From: an uncultured Muribaculaceae bacterium
GTDB lineage: Bacteria; Bacteroidota; Bacteroidia; Bacteroidales; Muribaculaceae
Assembly: GCA_944320595.1 (NCBI GenBank)
Contig: CALUIB010000006.1
Coordinates: 62,001-126,000, forward strand
Reading direction: 5' to 3'
DNA length: 64,000 bases
In this document: piece after piece, positions 18,639 through 26,246 of the stretch
Position numbering within the stretch: the first letter of the stretch is position 1
How the letters are laid out: each line of letters opens with the position of its first letter
Position numbers and translations under genes: made by a program
The notes under the pieces: generated by a model
Seen by the model: only the letters and a program-made list of their open reading frames with translations
Database searches by the model: none
What the model was told of the DNA's origin: nothing

Positions 18639-19928
18639 TTATTTCCCCATAATCTCCTTCACTCTCGCCAGCAAATTTGGAATATCCAAATGCTGTGGGC
18701 ACTTAGCCAAGCATTCGCCGCAAGCCACGCACGAGGATGCAGGGTCGCCGCGCTGAATAGGCGACATGGAAACGGTGTAGTCTGCCATTGCCCGTTCCTT
18801 GTTCTTGTGCATGATGTAGTTGTTATAGACATAAGCAAAGATATAACCGATAGCTACGTTATGCGGACATGGGATGCACTGGTAGCACCCTGTGCAGTCA
18901 ATATGGCCAGGCGCATGGCGGTAGGCGTAGATGGCTGCGCCCAATGCCTCGCGCTTGACGGGAGTGAGCATATTCGGACGAGCCTTGGCGGCATACTTCA
19001 AGTTCTCCTCCACATCTTCCATACTGCCCATTCCGCTTACTGCCACGCTGACTTCGGGAATATCCCATAAGTAGTCCAACGCCCACTCAGCATCGGGCTT
19101 ATGTATTCCCGTGGAGGCCAACGCATCGCGCATCTCCTGCGGCAGGTGTGCAAGAAATCCCGTGCGGACAGGCTTCATCACCGCCAGCCCCATGCCATTG
19201 GCGGCGGCATACTTCGGGCCGAGCGCACCAGCCTCGTATTCGTAATCCAAATAATTGTGCTGGATAAGGCAGAAATCCCACGCAGGCGTGTATTCCACCA
19301 CGCGCTTGAATAGTTGCAAGCTGTCGTGGAACGAAAAGCCCATAAAGCGTATCTTGCCCTGCGCCTTCAGCCGCTCCATCTTCTCTATGAGTTTGTAAGG
19401 CAGCACGTAATCCTTCCATGCACGGTGCATAATCATGTGTATGTGGTAGAAGTCTATCACGTCGGTATCGATAGTGCGGCGCGACTGGTCAAAGAACTTC
19501 TCGAAATCATCGGCACTCTGCATCTCCCACCATGGCATTTTCGACGTTACATACACCCTGTCGCGCCAGCCTCCGGCAAGAGCCTTGCCTACTGCCTGCT
19601 CGCTCTCCCCGCCCATATATACGCGCCCAGTGTCGATGTAATTCACTCCTCCCTCGATGGCATGGTGCACCATCGGCGTGGTCTGGTCGAAGTCCACATG
19701 CCCGTTCTTCATCGGCAGGCGCAACATTCCGAAACCCAATGCCGACACGCTCACACCCGTCCGCCCCATCGGGCGGTACTGCATCTGCGAGTTGTAGTTG
19801 AGAATGTCTTTCGACAGTTGTTCCCTCGTCGCTTGCCTTTCGGCCTCCCGTGCAACGGCTTTCGACCCACTCATGACACCCACGGCTGCGGCAAGAAGTC
19901 CTCCTTTGATAAAATTGCGTCTGTCCAT
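18639..19928 (-). CDS. Tat-exported aldo/keto reductase with C-terminal 4Fe-4S domain
   Basis: A 429-residue protein. The N-terminus DRRNFIKGG plus a hydrophobic stretch is a twin-arginine signal, used to export proteins folded around cofactors. The aldo/keto reductase domain (about residues 50-330) has Asp/Tyr in YIDTGRVYMGG, Lys in TSKMPW and His in FYHIHMIMH. The C-terminus has two cysteine clusters, CTGCYQCIPCP and CVACGECLAKCP, able to hold two 4Fe-4S clusters. Iron-sulfur aldo/keto reductases are known in anaerobes; the Tat signal places this one in the periplasm, where NADPH is absent, so the electron donor may be a flavoprotein such as the exported flavodoxin (inference). Confidence 0.88.
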   Translation of the reverse strand: MDRRNFIKGGLLAAAVGVMSGSKAVAREAERQATREQLSKDILNYNSQMQYRPMGRTGVSVSALGFGMLRLPMKNGHVDFDQTTPMVHHAIEGGVNYIDTGRVYMGGESEQAVGKALAGGWRDRVYVTSKMPWWEMQSADDFEKFFDQSRRTIDTDVIDFYHIHMIMHRAWKDYVLPYKLIEKMERLKAQGKIRFMGFSFHDSLQLFKRVVEYTPAWDFCLIQHNYLDYEYEAGALGPKYAAANGMGLAVMKPVRTGFLAHLPQEMRDALASTGIHKPDAEWALDYLWDIPEVSVAVSGMGSMEDVEENLKYAAKARPNMLTPVKREALGAAIYAYRHAPGHIDCTGCYQCIPCPHNVAIGYIFAYVYNNYIMHKNKERAMADYTVSMSPIQRGDPASSCVACGECLAKCPQHLDIPNLLARVKEIMGK

Positions 19929-19941
19929 ATTTTATTCTTTT

Positions 19942-20070
19942 TTATTTGTCTAAACCCATAAGCCATGACGGATTGCTGCGAACGAGTAGGTCGATGTCGC
20001 TTTGAGATACTCCGACTGATTGCAGTTTCACGATGCAATCCCTCCTGCTCATTTTATTATCAATATTCAT
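19942..20070 (-). CDS. 42-residue protein heading the aldo/keto-reductase operon
   Basis: A short frame starting ATG 20070 with an AGGAGAGG ribosome-binding site just upstream, unusual for Bacteroidetes. It encodes a 42-residue soluble peptide (MNIDNKMSRRDCIVKLQSVG...) with a helix-forming pattern and no known motif. It ends 13 nt before the Tat-type reductase and lies directly behind a consensus -7 element. The first redox operon also begins with a small protein, although the two are not obviously similar. Confidence 0.55.
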   Translation of the reverse strand: MNIDNKMSRRDCIVKLQSVGVSQSDIDLLVRSNPSWLMGLDK

Positions 20071-20081
20071 GACACCTCTCC

Positions 20082-20160
20082 TTTTACTGACAAAGATAGT
20101 GGCAAATAATACATAATGTCTTAACAATTTCACTGAGGATTGTGACGGTTTTACTGATTG
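20082..20160 (+). promoter_or_regulatory. Putative AraC operator cluster, site C (three copies)
   Basis: Three copies of the TTTTACTGA core lie between the divergent small-protein and lipoprotein genes: 20082-20090 (exact), 20128-20136 (TTTCACTGA) and 20149-20157 (exact). Copies two and three are 21 bp apart, two helical turns, as expected for AraC-type half-sites. Over the 19-bp motif they match site B at 14 and 13 positions. Confidence 0.5.
20091..20098 (-). promoter_or_regulatory. TAnnTTTG element for the aldo/keto-reductase operon
   Basis: TATCTTTG on the minus strand; predicted start near 20087, about 17 nt before the 42-residue gene. One TTTTACTGA copy lies over the predicted start. 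Confidence 0.6.
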
Positions 20161-20190
20161 TGATTTCCGCACAAATAACAGAAAAAGTCG

Positions 20191-20198
20191 TATCTTTG
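20191..20198 (+). promoter_or_regulatory. TAnnTTTG element for the MBL-fold lipoprotein gene
   Basis: TATCTTTG, exact consensus, predicted start near 20202, about 21 nt before the ATG. Operator copies two and three lie 35-65 bp upstream, a typical activator position. Confidence 0.6.
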
Positions 20199-20222
20199 CC
20201 CTTAAAAACATAATACTCCGAT

Positions 20223-21146
20223 ATGAAACTTAACACTTTATTTTCCACAACCATAATGGTTGCATCTATGCTGGCTGCCACATCATGTGGGTCAAGCAAC
20301 AACAATGCCGAACAGCCGCCACTGCCAGTGGCCACCGCTGTATGCGAGGGCGTAACAACACTCGAAATCGACTCAGCCACCACACTTATCACTCTGCGCG
20401 ACAATGCAGAACCCTCGACACAGCCCAACAGGCTGTTCTACGGCAAAGACAACAAGGACTCGGCAAAGGTGGAACAATTGTCGCCCAGCGGCAGTGTACC
20501 ATCATCGATACACGCCTTCCTCGTTAAGAAAGACAACAAACTTGCACTTTTCGACACTGGCAACGGTATTGATAAAGGCGGCAAACTTCTCTCTCGGCTC
20601 GACTCGGCAGGTTACGGACCCGAAAATATCGACTATATCATACTGACGCACATGCACGGCGACCACATTGGCGGATTGCTTAACGGCGACAGCGTGGTGT
20701 ATGCCCGTGCCGAAGTGTTCGTTCCACAAGTGGAATGCCAATATTGGCTGTCGCAGTCCAACGGAAACGGACAACTCGCCGCCCGCGTGGTTGATGCATA
20801 CGGCAGCCGACTGCACCAGTTCAGTTTCACCGACACCACCGCCCTGCCGCTTGGCATACGCGCCATGGCCGCCATTGGCCACACCCCCGGCCACTCGGTA
20901 TATAGCGTTAGCGGCAACCGCTTGCTCATAACTGGCGACCTTATTCACGGTTACGACCTGCAATGTCAGGACATGAACATATCACCATCCTACGACATCA
21001 ACCCCGAGCAAGCCGCTCATGCGCGCAAATTCTTCTATTCGCTCGCAAGCCGCAAGCACAGCATAATAGCCGGAATGCACTTGCCTGGCAACGGGGTGCT
21101 GATAGAAGTGGAGCCTGTGCAAGAGATGGAAATGCAGGCAGAATAA
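20223..21146 (+). CDS. Metallo-beta-lactamase-fold hydrolase, lipoprotein
   Basis: A 307-residue lipoprotein (lipobox ATSC, Cys22) with the MBL fold. The zinc motif HxHxDH is His143-Met-His145-Gly-Asp147-His148 (LTHMHGDHIGGL). Further ligands are His in GHTPGHS and Asp in ITGDLIHGYD, with a late His in IIAGMHLPGNG. The pattern resembles lactonase and other hydrolase members rather than true beta-lactamases. It is divergent from the aldo/keto-reductase operon and shares its control region, so it probably belongs to the AraC regulon. Substrate unknown. Confidence 0.88.
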   Translation: MKLNTLFSTTIMVASMLAATSCGSSNNNAEQPPLPVATAVCEGVTTLEIDSATTLITLRDNAEPSTQPNRLFYGKDNKDSAKVEQLSPSGSVPSSIHAFLVKKDNKLALFDTGNGIDKGGKLLSRLDSAGYGPENIDYIILTHMHGDHIGGLLNGDSVVYARAEVFVPQVECQYWLSQSNGNGQLAARVVDAYGSRLHQFSFTDTTALPLGIRAMAAIGHTPGHSVYSVSGNRLLITGDLIHGYDLQCQDMNISPSYDINPEQAAHARKFFYSLASRKHSIIAGMHLPGNGVLIEVEPVQEMEMQAE

Positions 21147-21252
21147 AGGTGCGCAATCACAATCTGGATTGCCATTCCATCTGCTATCTGCCCGTTACTG
21201 AACGTATGATATAGCAATTCTACAAGTGAGATTGGCGGAAATACAAAATACA

Positions 21253-21304
21253 AATACCGCAAACTGGCTTTCACCTCACTGCCAGTTTGCGGTATTCTAT
21301 TTTT
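21253..21304. terminator. Bidirectional terminator between convergent genes
   Basis: A perfect 16-bp stem, arms 21253-21268 and 21281-21296 (AATACCGCAAACTGGC and complement), 12-nt loop. The plus side continues CTATTTTT and the minus side is also T-rich, so it can end both the MBL gene and the GYF gene. 21147-21252 shows nothing else. Confidence 0.85.
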
Positions 21305-21322
21305 ACCATCTATGCCGTATTA

Positions 21323-21985
21323 TCACAGCGACATTATCTCGATAAATGGCATTATAGCCGAATAGAATGTCAACCACACTAACCCGAATGCTATTCCAAG
21401 CTTGCACCATAGCGCCGCACTCTCACTATACTTAACAGCTTTTTCATATTGCCCCATGTCATATTTCGATTTCACCTGGGCAGCATACACTATAGCCACT
21501 ATCCCAAAAATTTGGCAACACAATATAGTGACGATGATTGCCCATACAAGGTTGGTTGGCGGACATGGTGGCACGGGAGAGCTGAAAGGTTGTGGATGAA
21601 ATACCGGCTGACGTGCCGCATCAGATTGCCATGGCTCGCTACCATGCAATTGCCCTGCGCCCGATGGCTGCCAGTCATCGTTGTTCTGCGGCTGCTGCCC
21701 TGTTCCGGCAGGCTCGCCTGCGCTGCTGGCACCTCTCGATGTTTCCCCGGCGGCAGGCTGCTCTCTTACCACAAAATCTCCACCGACCTGCTGCGCATCA
21801 CTTTCCGCGCCTGGCACTATGAAAAATCCGGCAAGTTCCGGCACTTCACATGCCTGCACCCAGTCGGCAAGCCCTTCACGCCATATATATGTTTCAGCAG
21901 TGATGCCCATCCTGATAAGTTCTTCTATCTGCATGGGGCCGCGCTGCACCCCGCTTATATGTACCCAGTATTGCATATTTGGCAT
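21323..21985 (-). CDS. GYF_2 and CD225/dispanin domain membrane protein
   Basis: A 220-residue protein (or 217 from the second ATG at 21976). Residues 4-55 form a GYF_2 domain (YWVHISGVQRGPMQIEEL, WREGLADWVQACEVPEL). A low-complexity Gly/Ser/Gln/Pro linker spans about 60-140. The C-terminal CD225-like part has two membrane helices (about 143-168 and 190-215) with the cytosolic loop YAAQVKSKYDMGQYEKAVKYS. Function is not established; CD225 proteins associate with membranes. Confidence 0.83.
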   Translation of the reverse strand: MPNMQYWVHISGVQRGPMQIEELIRMGITAETYIWREGLADWVQACEVPELAGFFIVPGAESDAQQVGGDFVVREQPAAGETSRGASSAGEPAGTGQQPQNNDDWQPSGAGQLHGSEPWQSDAARQPVFHPQPFSSPVPPCPPTNLVWAIIVTILCCQIFGIVAIVYAAQVKSKYDMGQYEKAVKYSESAALWCKLGIAFGLVWLTFYSAIMPFIEIMSL

Positions 21986-22009
21986 TTTTACGTATTCTCA
22001 ATTGAAATA

Positions 22010-22017
22010 CAAAAATA
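22010..22017 (-). promoter_or_regulatory. TAnnTTTG element for the GYF_2/CD225 gene
   Basis: TATTTTTG on the minus strand, about 25 bp before the gene start. No clear upstream TTG. 22018-22119 is otherwise empty. Confidence 0.4.
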
Positions 22018-22117
22018 ACAAATTAACATTAATGCGCATGAATGTTTCATGCTATTTTTTATTACGGCACTGCCAAAATAGCAATATCGAGACCGCCCCT
22101 TCGCACGACAATGCGGT

Positions 22118-22159
22118 AAAAAACACAGTGGCACCGGGATTTTGCAATCCCAGTGCCAC
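22118..22159 (-). terminator. Terminator after rpsA
   Basis: Arms GTGGCACCGGGAT (22128-22140) and ATCCCAGTGCCAC (22147-22159) pair with one mismatch; on the minus strand the stem is followed by a T-tract. Confidence 0.85.
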
Positions 22160-22191
22160 CATTTATAATGTGCAGTTATGAAAATCCTCGA

Positions 22192-23964
22192 TTACTTCTT
22201 CGAGAGTTTTTCCTTCAAAGCTGCAAGCTCTTGAATGTCACCAAGGGTAGTCTTCTCGATAGCAGGAGCCGACGAAGTGGTTTCCTCGGCAGCCTTTGCA
22301 GCCTTCTTGGCCTTCTTGGCTTCTGCCTTAGCCTCATCTTCAAATATGCGGCTGTGAGAAAGAATGATGCGCTTTGCATCTTTGTTGAACTCGATTACCT
22401 TGAAGTCGAGCTTTTCGTCTTGCTTGGCTTGAGTGCCGTCTTGCTTAACGAGGTGCTTGGGAGTTGCAAAGCCCTCAACGCCGTAAGGCAAAGCCACTAC
22501 AGCACCCTTGTCGAGCATCTCAACGATAGTGCCTTCATGTATGCTGCCAACGGTGAAGATGGTTTCAAACACATCCCACGGGTTCTCTTCAAGCTGCTTG
22601 TGGCCGAGGCTCAAGCGACGGTTTTCCTTGTCGATTTCAAGAACCTGCACGTCGATGTCGGCACCGATTTGGGTGAATTCCGACGGGTGCTTAATCTTCT
22701 TGGTCCAAGACAAGTCGGAAATATGGATAAGGCCATCAACACCTTCTTCAAGTTCAACAAACACGCCAAAGTTGGTGAAATTGCGAACCTTTGCAGTGTG
22801 CTTTGAACCTACAGGGTAGTTAGTTTCGATGTTCTCCCATGGATCGGGCTTGAGCTGCTTGATACCGAGCGACATCTTGCGTTCTGCGCGGTCGAGGGTC
22901 AAAATCACAGCCTCTACTTCGTCGCCAACCTTCAAGAAGTCTTGTGCCGAACGCAAGTGCTGCGACCACGACATTTCGCTCACATGGATAAGACCTTCCA
23001 CACCCGGGGCGATTTCCACGAATGCACCATAGTCGGCCATAACCACTACCTTGCCCTTCACTTTGTCACCAACCTTCAAGTTAGGATCAAGGGCATCCCA
23101 TGGATGCGGTTGCAATTGCTTCAAGCCAAGGGCTATGCGCTTCTTCTCGTCGTCGAAGTCAAGAATAACCACATTGAGCTTTTGGTCGAGGCTCACTACC
23201 TCTTCGGGGTGGCTTACGCGGCCCCACGAAAGGTCGGTGATGTGGATAAGACCGTCAACGCCGCCCAAGTCGATGAATACGCCGTAAGAAGTGATGTTCT
23301 TGACAGTACCTTCAAGCACCTGGCCTTTTTCGAGCTTGGCAATAATATCTTTCTTCTGTTGTTCGAGCTCGGCCTCGATAAGAGCCTTGTGCGAAACAAC
23401 TACGTTCTTAAACTCTTGGTTAATCTTAACGACCTTGAATTCCATCGTTTTGCCAACGAATACATCGTAGTCACGGATGGGCTTAACGTCGATTTGCGAG
23501 CCCGGCAAGAATGCTTCGATGCCGAATACGTCAACAATCATACCGCCCTTGGTGCGGCACTTGATGTAACCCTTGATAACTTCATCGTTTTCGAGGGCTT
23601 CGTTGACACGCTCCCAGCTCTTGGCAGCACGTGCCTTCTTGTGCGACAAGACGAGCTGACCCTTCTTGTCTTCTTGGTTTTCAATGAACACCTCTACCTT
23701 GTCACCAACCTTCAAGTCGGGATTGTAGCGGAATTCATTCAAAGGAATGATACCATCCGACTTGTAACCGATGTTAACCACTACTTCACGCTTGTTGAGT
23801 GCAATAACGGTACCTTCTGTTACATCCTTATCCTTTACGGTATTAAGAGATTCGTCATAGGTGTGTACCAGTTCCTCGCGAGATTTCTCTCCTTGAGTTT
23901 CGCCTTTTTCAAAGGCATCCCAATCGAAATCTTCAATTGGAGAATTTTTTAATTCTTCGCTCAT
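22192..23964 (-). CDS. rpsA: Small ribosomal subunit protein S1
   Basis: A 590-residue protein made of six S1 (OB-fold) repeats, each with the G-x-V-x(n)-G-x-F-V/I-x-L pattern, for example LEGTVKNITSYGVFIDLGGV, VKGKVVVMADYGAFVEIAPG and HTAKVRNFTNFGVFVELEEG. An acidic N-terminus and a Lys/Ala-rich C-terminal tail (EAKAEAKKAKKAAKAAEE) flank them. It binds mRNA at the 30S platform and helps initiation, which matters in Bacteroidetes where Shine-Dalgarno sites are weak. It is a single-gene unit with its own strong promoter and terminator. Confidence 0.96.
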   Translation of the reverse strand: MSEELKNSPIEDFDWDAFEKGETQGEKSREELVHTYDESLNTVKDKDVTEGTVIALNKREVVVNIGYKSDGIIPLNEFRYNPDLKVGDKVEVFIENQEDKKGQLVLSHKKARAAKSWERVNEALENDEVIKGYIKCRTKGGMIVDVFGIEAFLPGSQIDVKPIRDYDVFVGKTMEFKVVKINQEFKNVVVSHKALIEAELEQQKKDIIAKLEKGQVLEGTVKNITSYGVFIDLGGVDGLIHITDLSWGRVSHPEEVVSLDQKLNVVILDFDDEKKRIALGLKQLQPHPWDALDPNLKVGDKVKGKVVVMADYGAFVEIAPGVEGLIHVSEMSWSQHLRSAQDFLKVGDEVEAVILTLDRAERKMSLGIKQLKPDPWENIETNYPVGSKHTAKVRNFTNFGVFVELEEGVDGLIHISDLSWTKKIKHPSEFTQIGADIDVQVLEIDKENRRLSLGHKQLEENPWDVFETIFTVGSIHEGTIVEMLDKGAVVALPYGVEGFATPKHLVKQDGTQAKQDEKLDFKVIEFNKDAKRIILSHSRIFEDEAKAEAKKAKKAAKAAEETTSSAPAIEKTTLGDIQELAALKEKLSKK

Positions 23965-24002
23965 TTAAATTGTTAATAAATAGGTTAATTCTAAGCTCCG
24001 GG

Positions 24003-24056
24003 CACACTTCACCCGGAACACGGGTGCAAATTTACACATATTTTCCCAATTATCAA
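24003..24056 (-). promoter_or_regulatory. rpsA promoter and leader hairpin
   Basis: Minus-strand TTG (24056-24054), exact 19-bp spacer, TAAATTTG (24034-24027). Immediately downstream a perfect hairpin CACCCG-TGTTC-CGGGTG (24026-24010) lies at the predicted 5' end of the mRNA, about 45 nt before the start codon. Confidence 0.75.
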
Positions 24057-24184
24057 CACTTCTACACCCTCTTTTTTCCGTAATATTCTGTGATATAACA
24101 CTCCATGCACGGCATAAATTCAATTTTATAAACATCGAAACACATAAAACAAGCAAAAATCCATTTTATAATTTACAAAATCGC

Positions 24185-24192
24185 TACATTTG
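24185..24192 (+). promoter_or_regulatory. TAnnTTTG element abutting the ThiF-like gene
   Basis: TACATTTG, ending only 8 nt before ATG 24201, so the mRNA leader would be very short. This argues against the GTG start at 24192. Confidence 0.5.
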
Positions 24193-24200
24193 TGCGCATC

Positions 24201-24914
24201 ATGAAACATTGCGATTTAGACACTCGATACCGTCGCCACCTTATGCTGCCCGAGGTGGGCATCGACGGGCAACTGCGGTTGCTGCAATCAAGGGCTGCCA
24301 TAATAGGTGCGGGCGGACTTGGTTCGCCTGTCGCACTCTACCTTGCCGCGGCCGGCGTGGGTCACATCAACATTGTTGATGGCGACTGCGTTGACGTTTC
24401 AAACCTTCAACGGCAGATAATCCATAATACCAACGACGTAAGTCGGCAAAAAGTGGTATCGGCAAGTGAGAAACTCAACGCCATAAATCCCGATGTGGAA
24501 GTCACGCCAATCCCAGTCAAACTCGATGCCAGCAATGCAGCCGCCATCCTCGACGGTTGCAACGTAGTAATCGACTGCACCGACAATGCCGCATCACGCT
24601 TTCTCATCAACGACGTGTGTGTAGCTGACGGTCGGCCATTGGTGCATGGCGCAATAAACCGTTTTTCGGGCAACGTAATGACCATCGCCCCCGGCCACGC
24701 CACCTTGCGAGACCTTTTCCCCATGCCGCCGCAAAATCCTATGCCAAGCAGTCATTACGGTGTCCTCGGGGTTGTTGCAGGCATAATAGGCACCATTCAG
24801 GCCGCCGAGGCACTGAAAACACTCCTCGGTTTAGGCGAATTACTCACCGACCAAGTGCTTACGTTTGACGCACTCACAATGTCGTTCACAAAATTTAAAA
24901 TAAATCATGGCTGA
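24201..24914 (+). CDS. ThiF/MoeB/HesA-family adenylyltransferase (E1-like) lacking zinc cysteines
   Basis: A 237-residue E1-like protein. RHLMLPEVGIDGQLRL, the ATP loop GAGGLGSP (residues 36-43), the DGD...SNLQRQ segment and VVIDCTDNAASRFLINDVC are all present; these activate the C-terminal Gly of a small ubiquitin-like sulfur carrier (ThiS or MoaD). The segment where MoeB and ThiF have a Cys-x-x-Cys zinc motif reads HATLRDLFPMPPQ, without cysteines; the second Cys pair near the C-terminus is also missing. No carrier protein gene is nearby. General sulfur-carrier activation is likely; pathway undetermined. Confidence 0.82.
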   Translation: MKHCDLDTRYRRHLMLPEVGIDGQLRLLQSRAAIIGAGGLGSPVALYLAAAGVGHINIVDGDCVDVSNLQRQIIHNTNDVSRQKVVSASEKLNAINPDVEVTPIPVKLDASNAAAILDGCNVVIDCTDNAASRFLINDVCVADGRPLVHGAINRFSGNVMTIAPGHATLRDLFPMPPQNPMPSSHYGVLGVVAGIIGTIQAAEALKTLLGLGELLTDQVLTFDALTMSFTKFKINHG

Positions 24915-24975
24915 TGTCGGTAATTCTGGTAGCAAAATATGTAATCAAGATACACTTTTTTACGTCAAACAGTTG

Positions 24976-24983
24976 TAATTTTG
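24976..24983 (+). promoter_or_regulatory. TAnnTTTG element for the DUF1893 gene
   Basis: TAATTTTG with a T-tract about 16-20 bp upstream; predicted start near 24987, 19 nt before the ATG. Confidence 0.5.
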
Positions 24984-25005
24984 CATCAAAACAAAGAGTG
25001 TAGGC

Positions 25006-25437
25006 ATGAATATCGACGATTTAATACACACGCTGCACAGCGAAAAGCTTTCTTGCGTCATCATGCAGAGCAACGGCACCATAGTTAAATGCCACCGTCG
25101 CGGCGTAATCGACCTATACGAATTGCTGCGCGACACCCCGTCTGTGCTCGACGGGGCAACAATTGCCGACAAGGTGGTGGGACGCGGAGCCGCCGCGCTG
25201 ATGGTGCTAGGAAAGGTGAAACGGCTACATACCGACGTGCTTAGCCGCCCGGCTCTTGAACTGCTACAGCAAGCTGGCATTAAGGTATCCTTCACAACAC
25301 TTGCCGACAACATCATAAACCGCGCTGGCGACGGCATCTGCCCAGTTGAAAAGCTCACCTCGAGTGCCAAAACGGCACAAGAGGCGTTACCGCTCATAAA
25401 GCAATTCCTACAAGAAATGGCTACTAAAAACCACTGA
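25006..25437 (+). CDS. DUF1893 domain protein
   Basis: A 143-residue soluble protein matching the DUF1893 pattern: CVIMQSNGTIVKCHRRGVIDLYELL, then ADKVVGRGAAALMVLGKVKRLHTDVLS and ICPVEKLTSSAKTAQEALPLI, with conserved Gly, Arg and Cys. The fold is related to cytidine-deaminase-like proteins, but function is unproven. It precedes the ECF S component by 34 nt and is probably co-transcribed, which may link it to cofactor or vitamin handling. Confidence 0.82.
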   Translation: MNIDDLIHTLHSEKLSCVIMQSNGTIVKCHRRGVIDLYELLRDTPSVLDGATIADKVVGRGAAALMVLGKVKRLHTDVLSRPALELLQQAGIKVSFTTLADNIINRAGDGICPVEKLTSSAKTAQEALPLIKQFLQEMATKNH

Positions 25438-25471
25438 CAAATATATTAATTCATAAAAACATAATATCATT

Positions 25472-25975
25472 ATGACAGCTCAAAGCGTAAAACTTTACAC
25501 ACTGAATTACAGCGAGATGCGGACTTACTTGTTTGCACTGCTGTTTATTGTGGGCAACATCGTATTGCCGCAACTGTGCCACTTGGTTCCGCAAGGCGGA
25601 CTCATACTGCTGCCCATTTACTTTTTCACACTTGTGGCAGCCTACAAATATGGCTGGAAAGTGGGCCTGATAACCGCCGTGGCCTCGCCGGTAATCAACA
25701 ACCTGCTATTTGCCATGCCAGCAACAGCAATGCTGCCAATCATCCTAACCAAGTCGCTGCTCATAGTGGGAGCTGCCGCAGCTGCCACCAAGCTGTTCAA
25801 AAACTTCAACCTGCTCACAGTAGCGGCAGTAGTCGTTGCCTACCAGCTCGCAGGCTCGCTCATAGAATGGGGCATGACGGCATCCCTCACGGCAGCCTTG
25901 CAAGACCTCACCATCGGGCTGCCCGGCATCTTGCTGCAAATCGTGGCAGGCTACTTGGTTATAAAGAAATTATGA
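25472..25975 (+). CDS. ECF transporter S component (substrate-binding membrane subunit)
   Basis: A 167-residue membrane protein with about five to six hydrophobic helices, including TYLFALLFIVGNIVLPQLCH, ILLPIYFFTLVAAYKYGW, LPIILTKSLLIVGAAAAA and IGLPGILLQIVAGYLVI. Size and topology match small-molecule S components of energy-coupling-factor importers. EcfA ATPases and EcfT are not in the window, so it may share a common module encoded elsewhere. The vitamin or metal substrate cannot be told. Confidence 0.75.
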   Translation: MTAQSVKLYTLNYSEMRTYLFALLFIVGNIVLPQLCHLVPQGGLILLPIYFFTLVAAYKYGWKVGLITAVASPVINNLLFAMPATAMLPIILTKSLLIVGAAAAATKLFKNFNLLTVAAVVVAYQLAGSLIEWGMTASLTAALQDLTIGLPGILLQIVAGYLVIKKL

Positions 25976-26037
25976 CAGGAAATTGGTTTCACGTTTCGTG
26001 AATCCACCTCATATATACACTACGACTTACCACTATG

Positions 26038-26075
26038 ATCCTTGAGGCTGCGTGAGCAGGTTCAAGGATTTTTTT
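26038..26075 (+). terminator. Terminator after the ECF S gene
   Basis: Arms ATCCTTGA (26038-26045) and TCAAGGAT (26062-26069) followed by a T-tract. Confidence 0.85.
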
Positions 26076-26117
26076 ACATCTCTGCCACAAATCATTCCAC
26101 TCCCACTCGTAACACAC

Positions 26118-26155
26118 AAAAAAAACGGACACCTGCCTCGCGACTGTTGTCCGTT
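26118..26155 (-). terminator. Terminator of the efflux/LytTR operon
   Basis: On the minus strand arms AACGGACA (26155-26148) and TGTCCGTT (26131-26124) pair perfectly and run into a T-tract (26125-26118). 26156-26246 holds two partial direct repeats of AAGAGTGCT but no gene. Confidence 0.8.
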
Positions 26156-26246
26156 CAAAATCAACTTCAATTAGAGTGCTTTTTTGAAGATTGCTTCCCG
26201 TAAGAGTGCTACTGTAAGCAACCTTAATTCCTTCTTAATTGATCCG

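Noticed and set aside
23965-24060. Ribosomal-protein leader of a known family before rpsA
   Set aside because: Only a simple 6-bp hairpin at the mRNA start is visible; I recognise no known leader motif.
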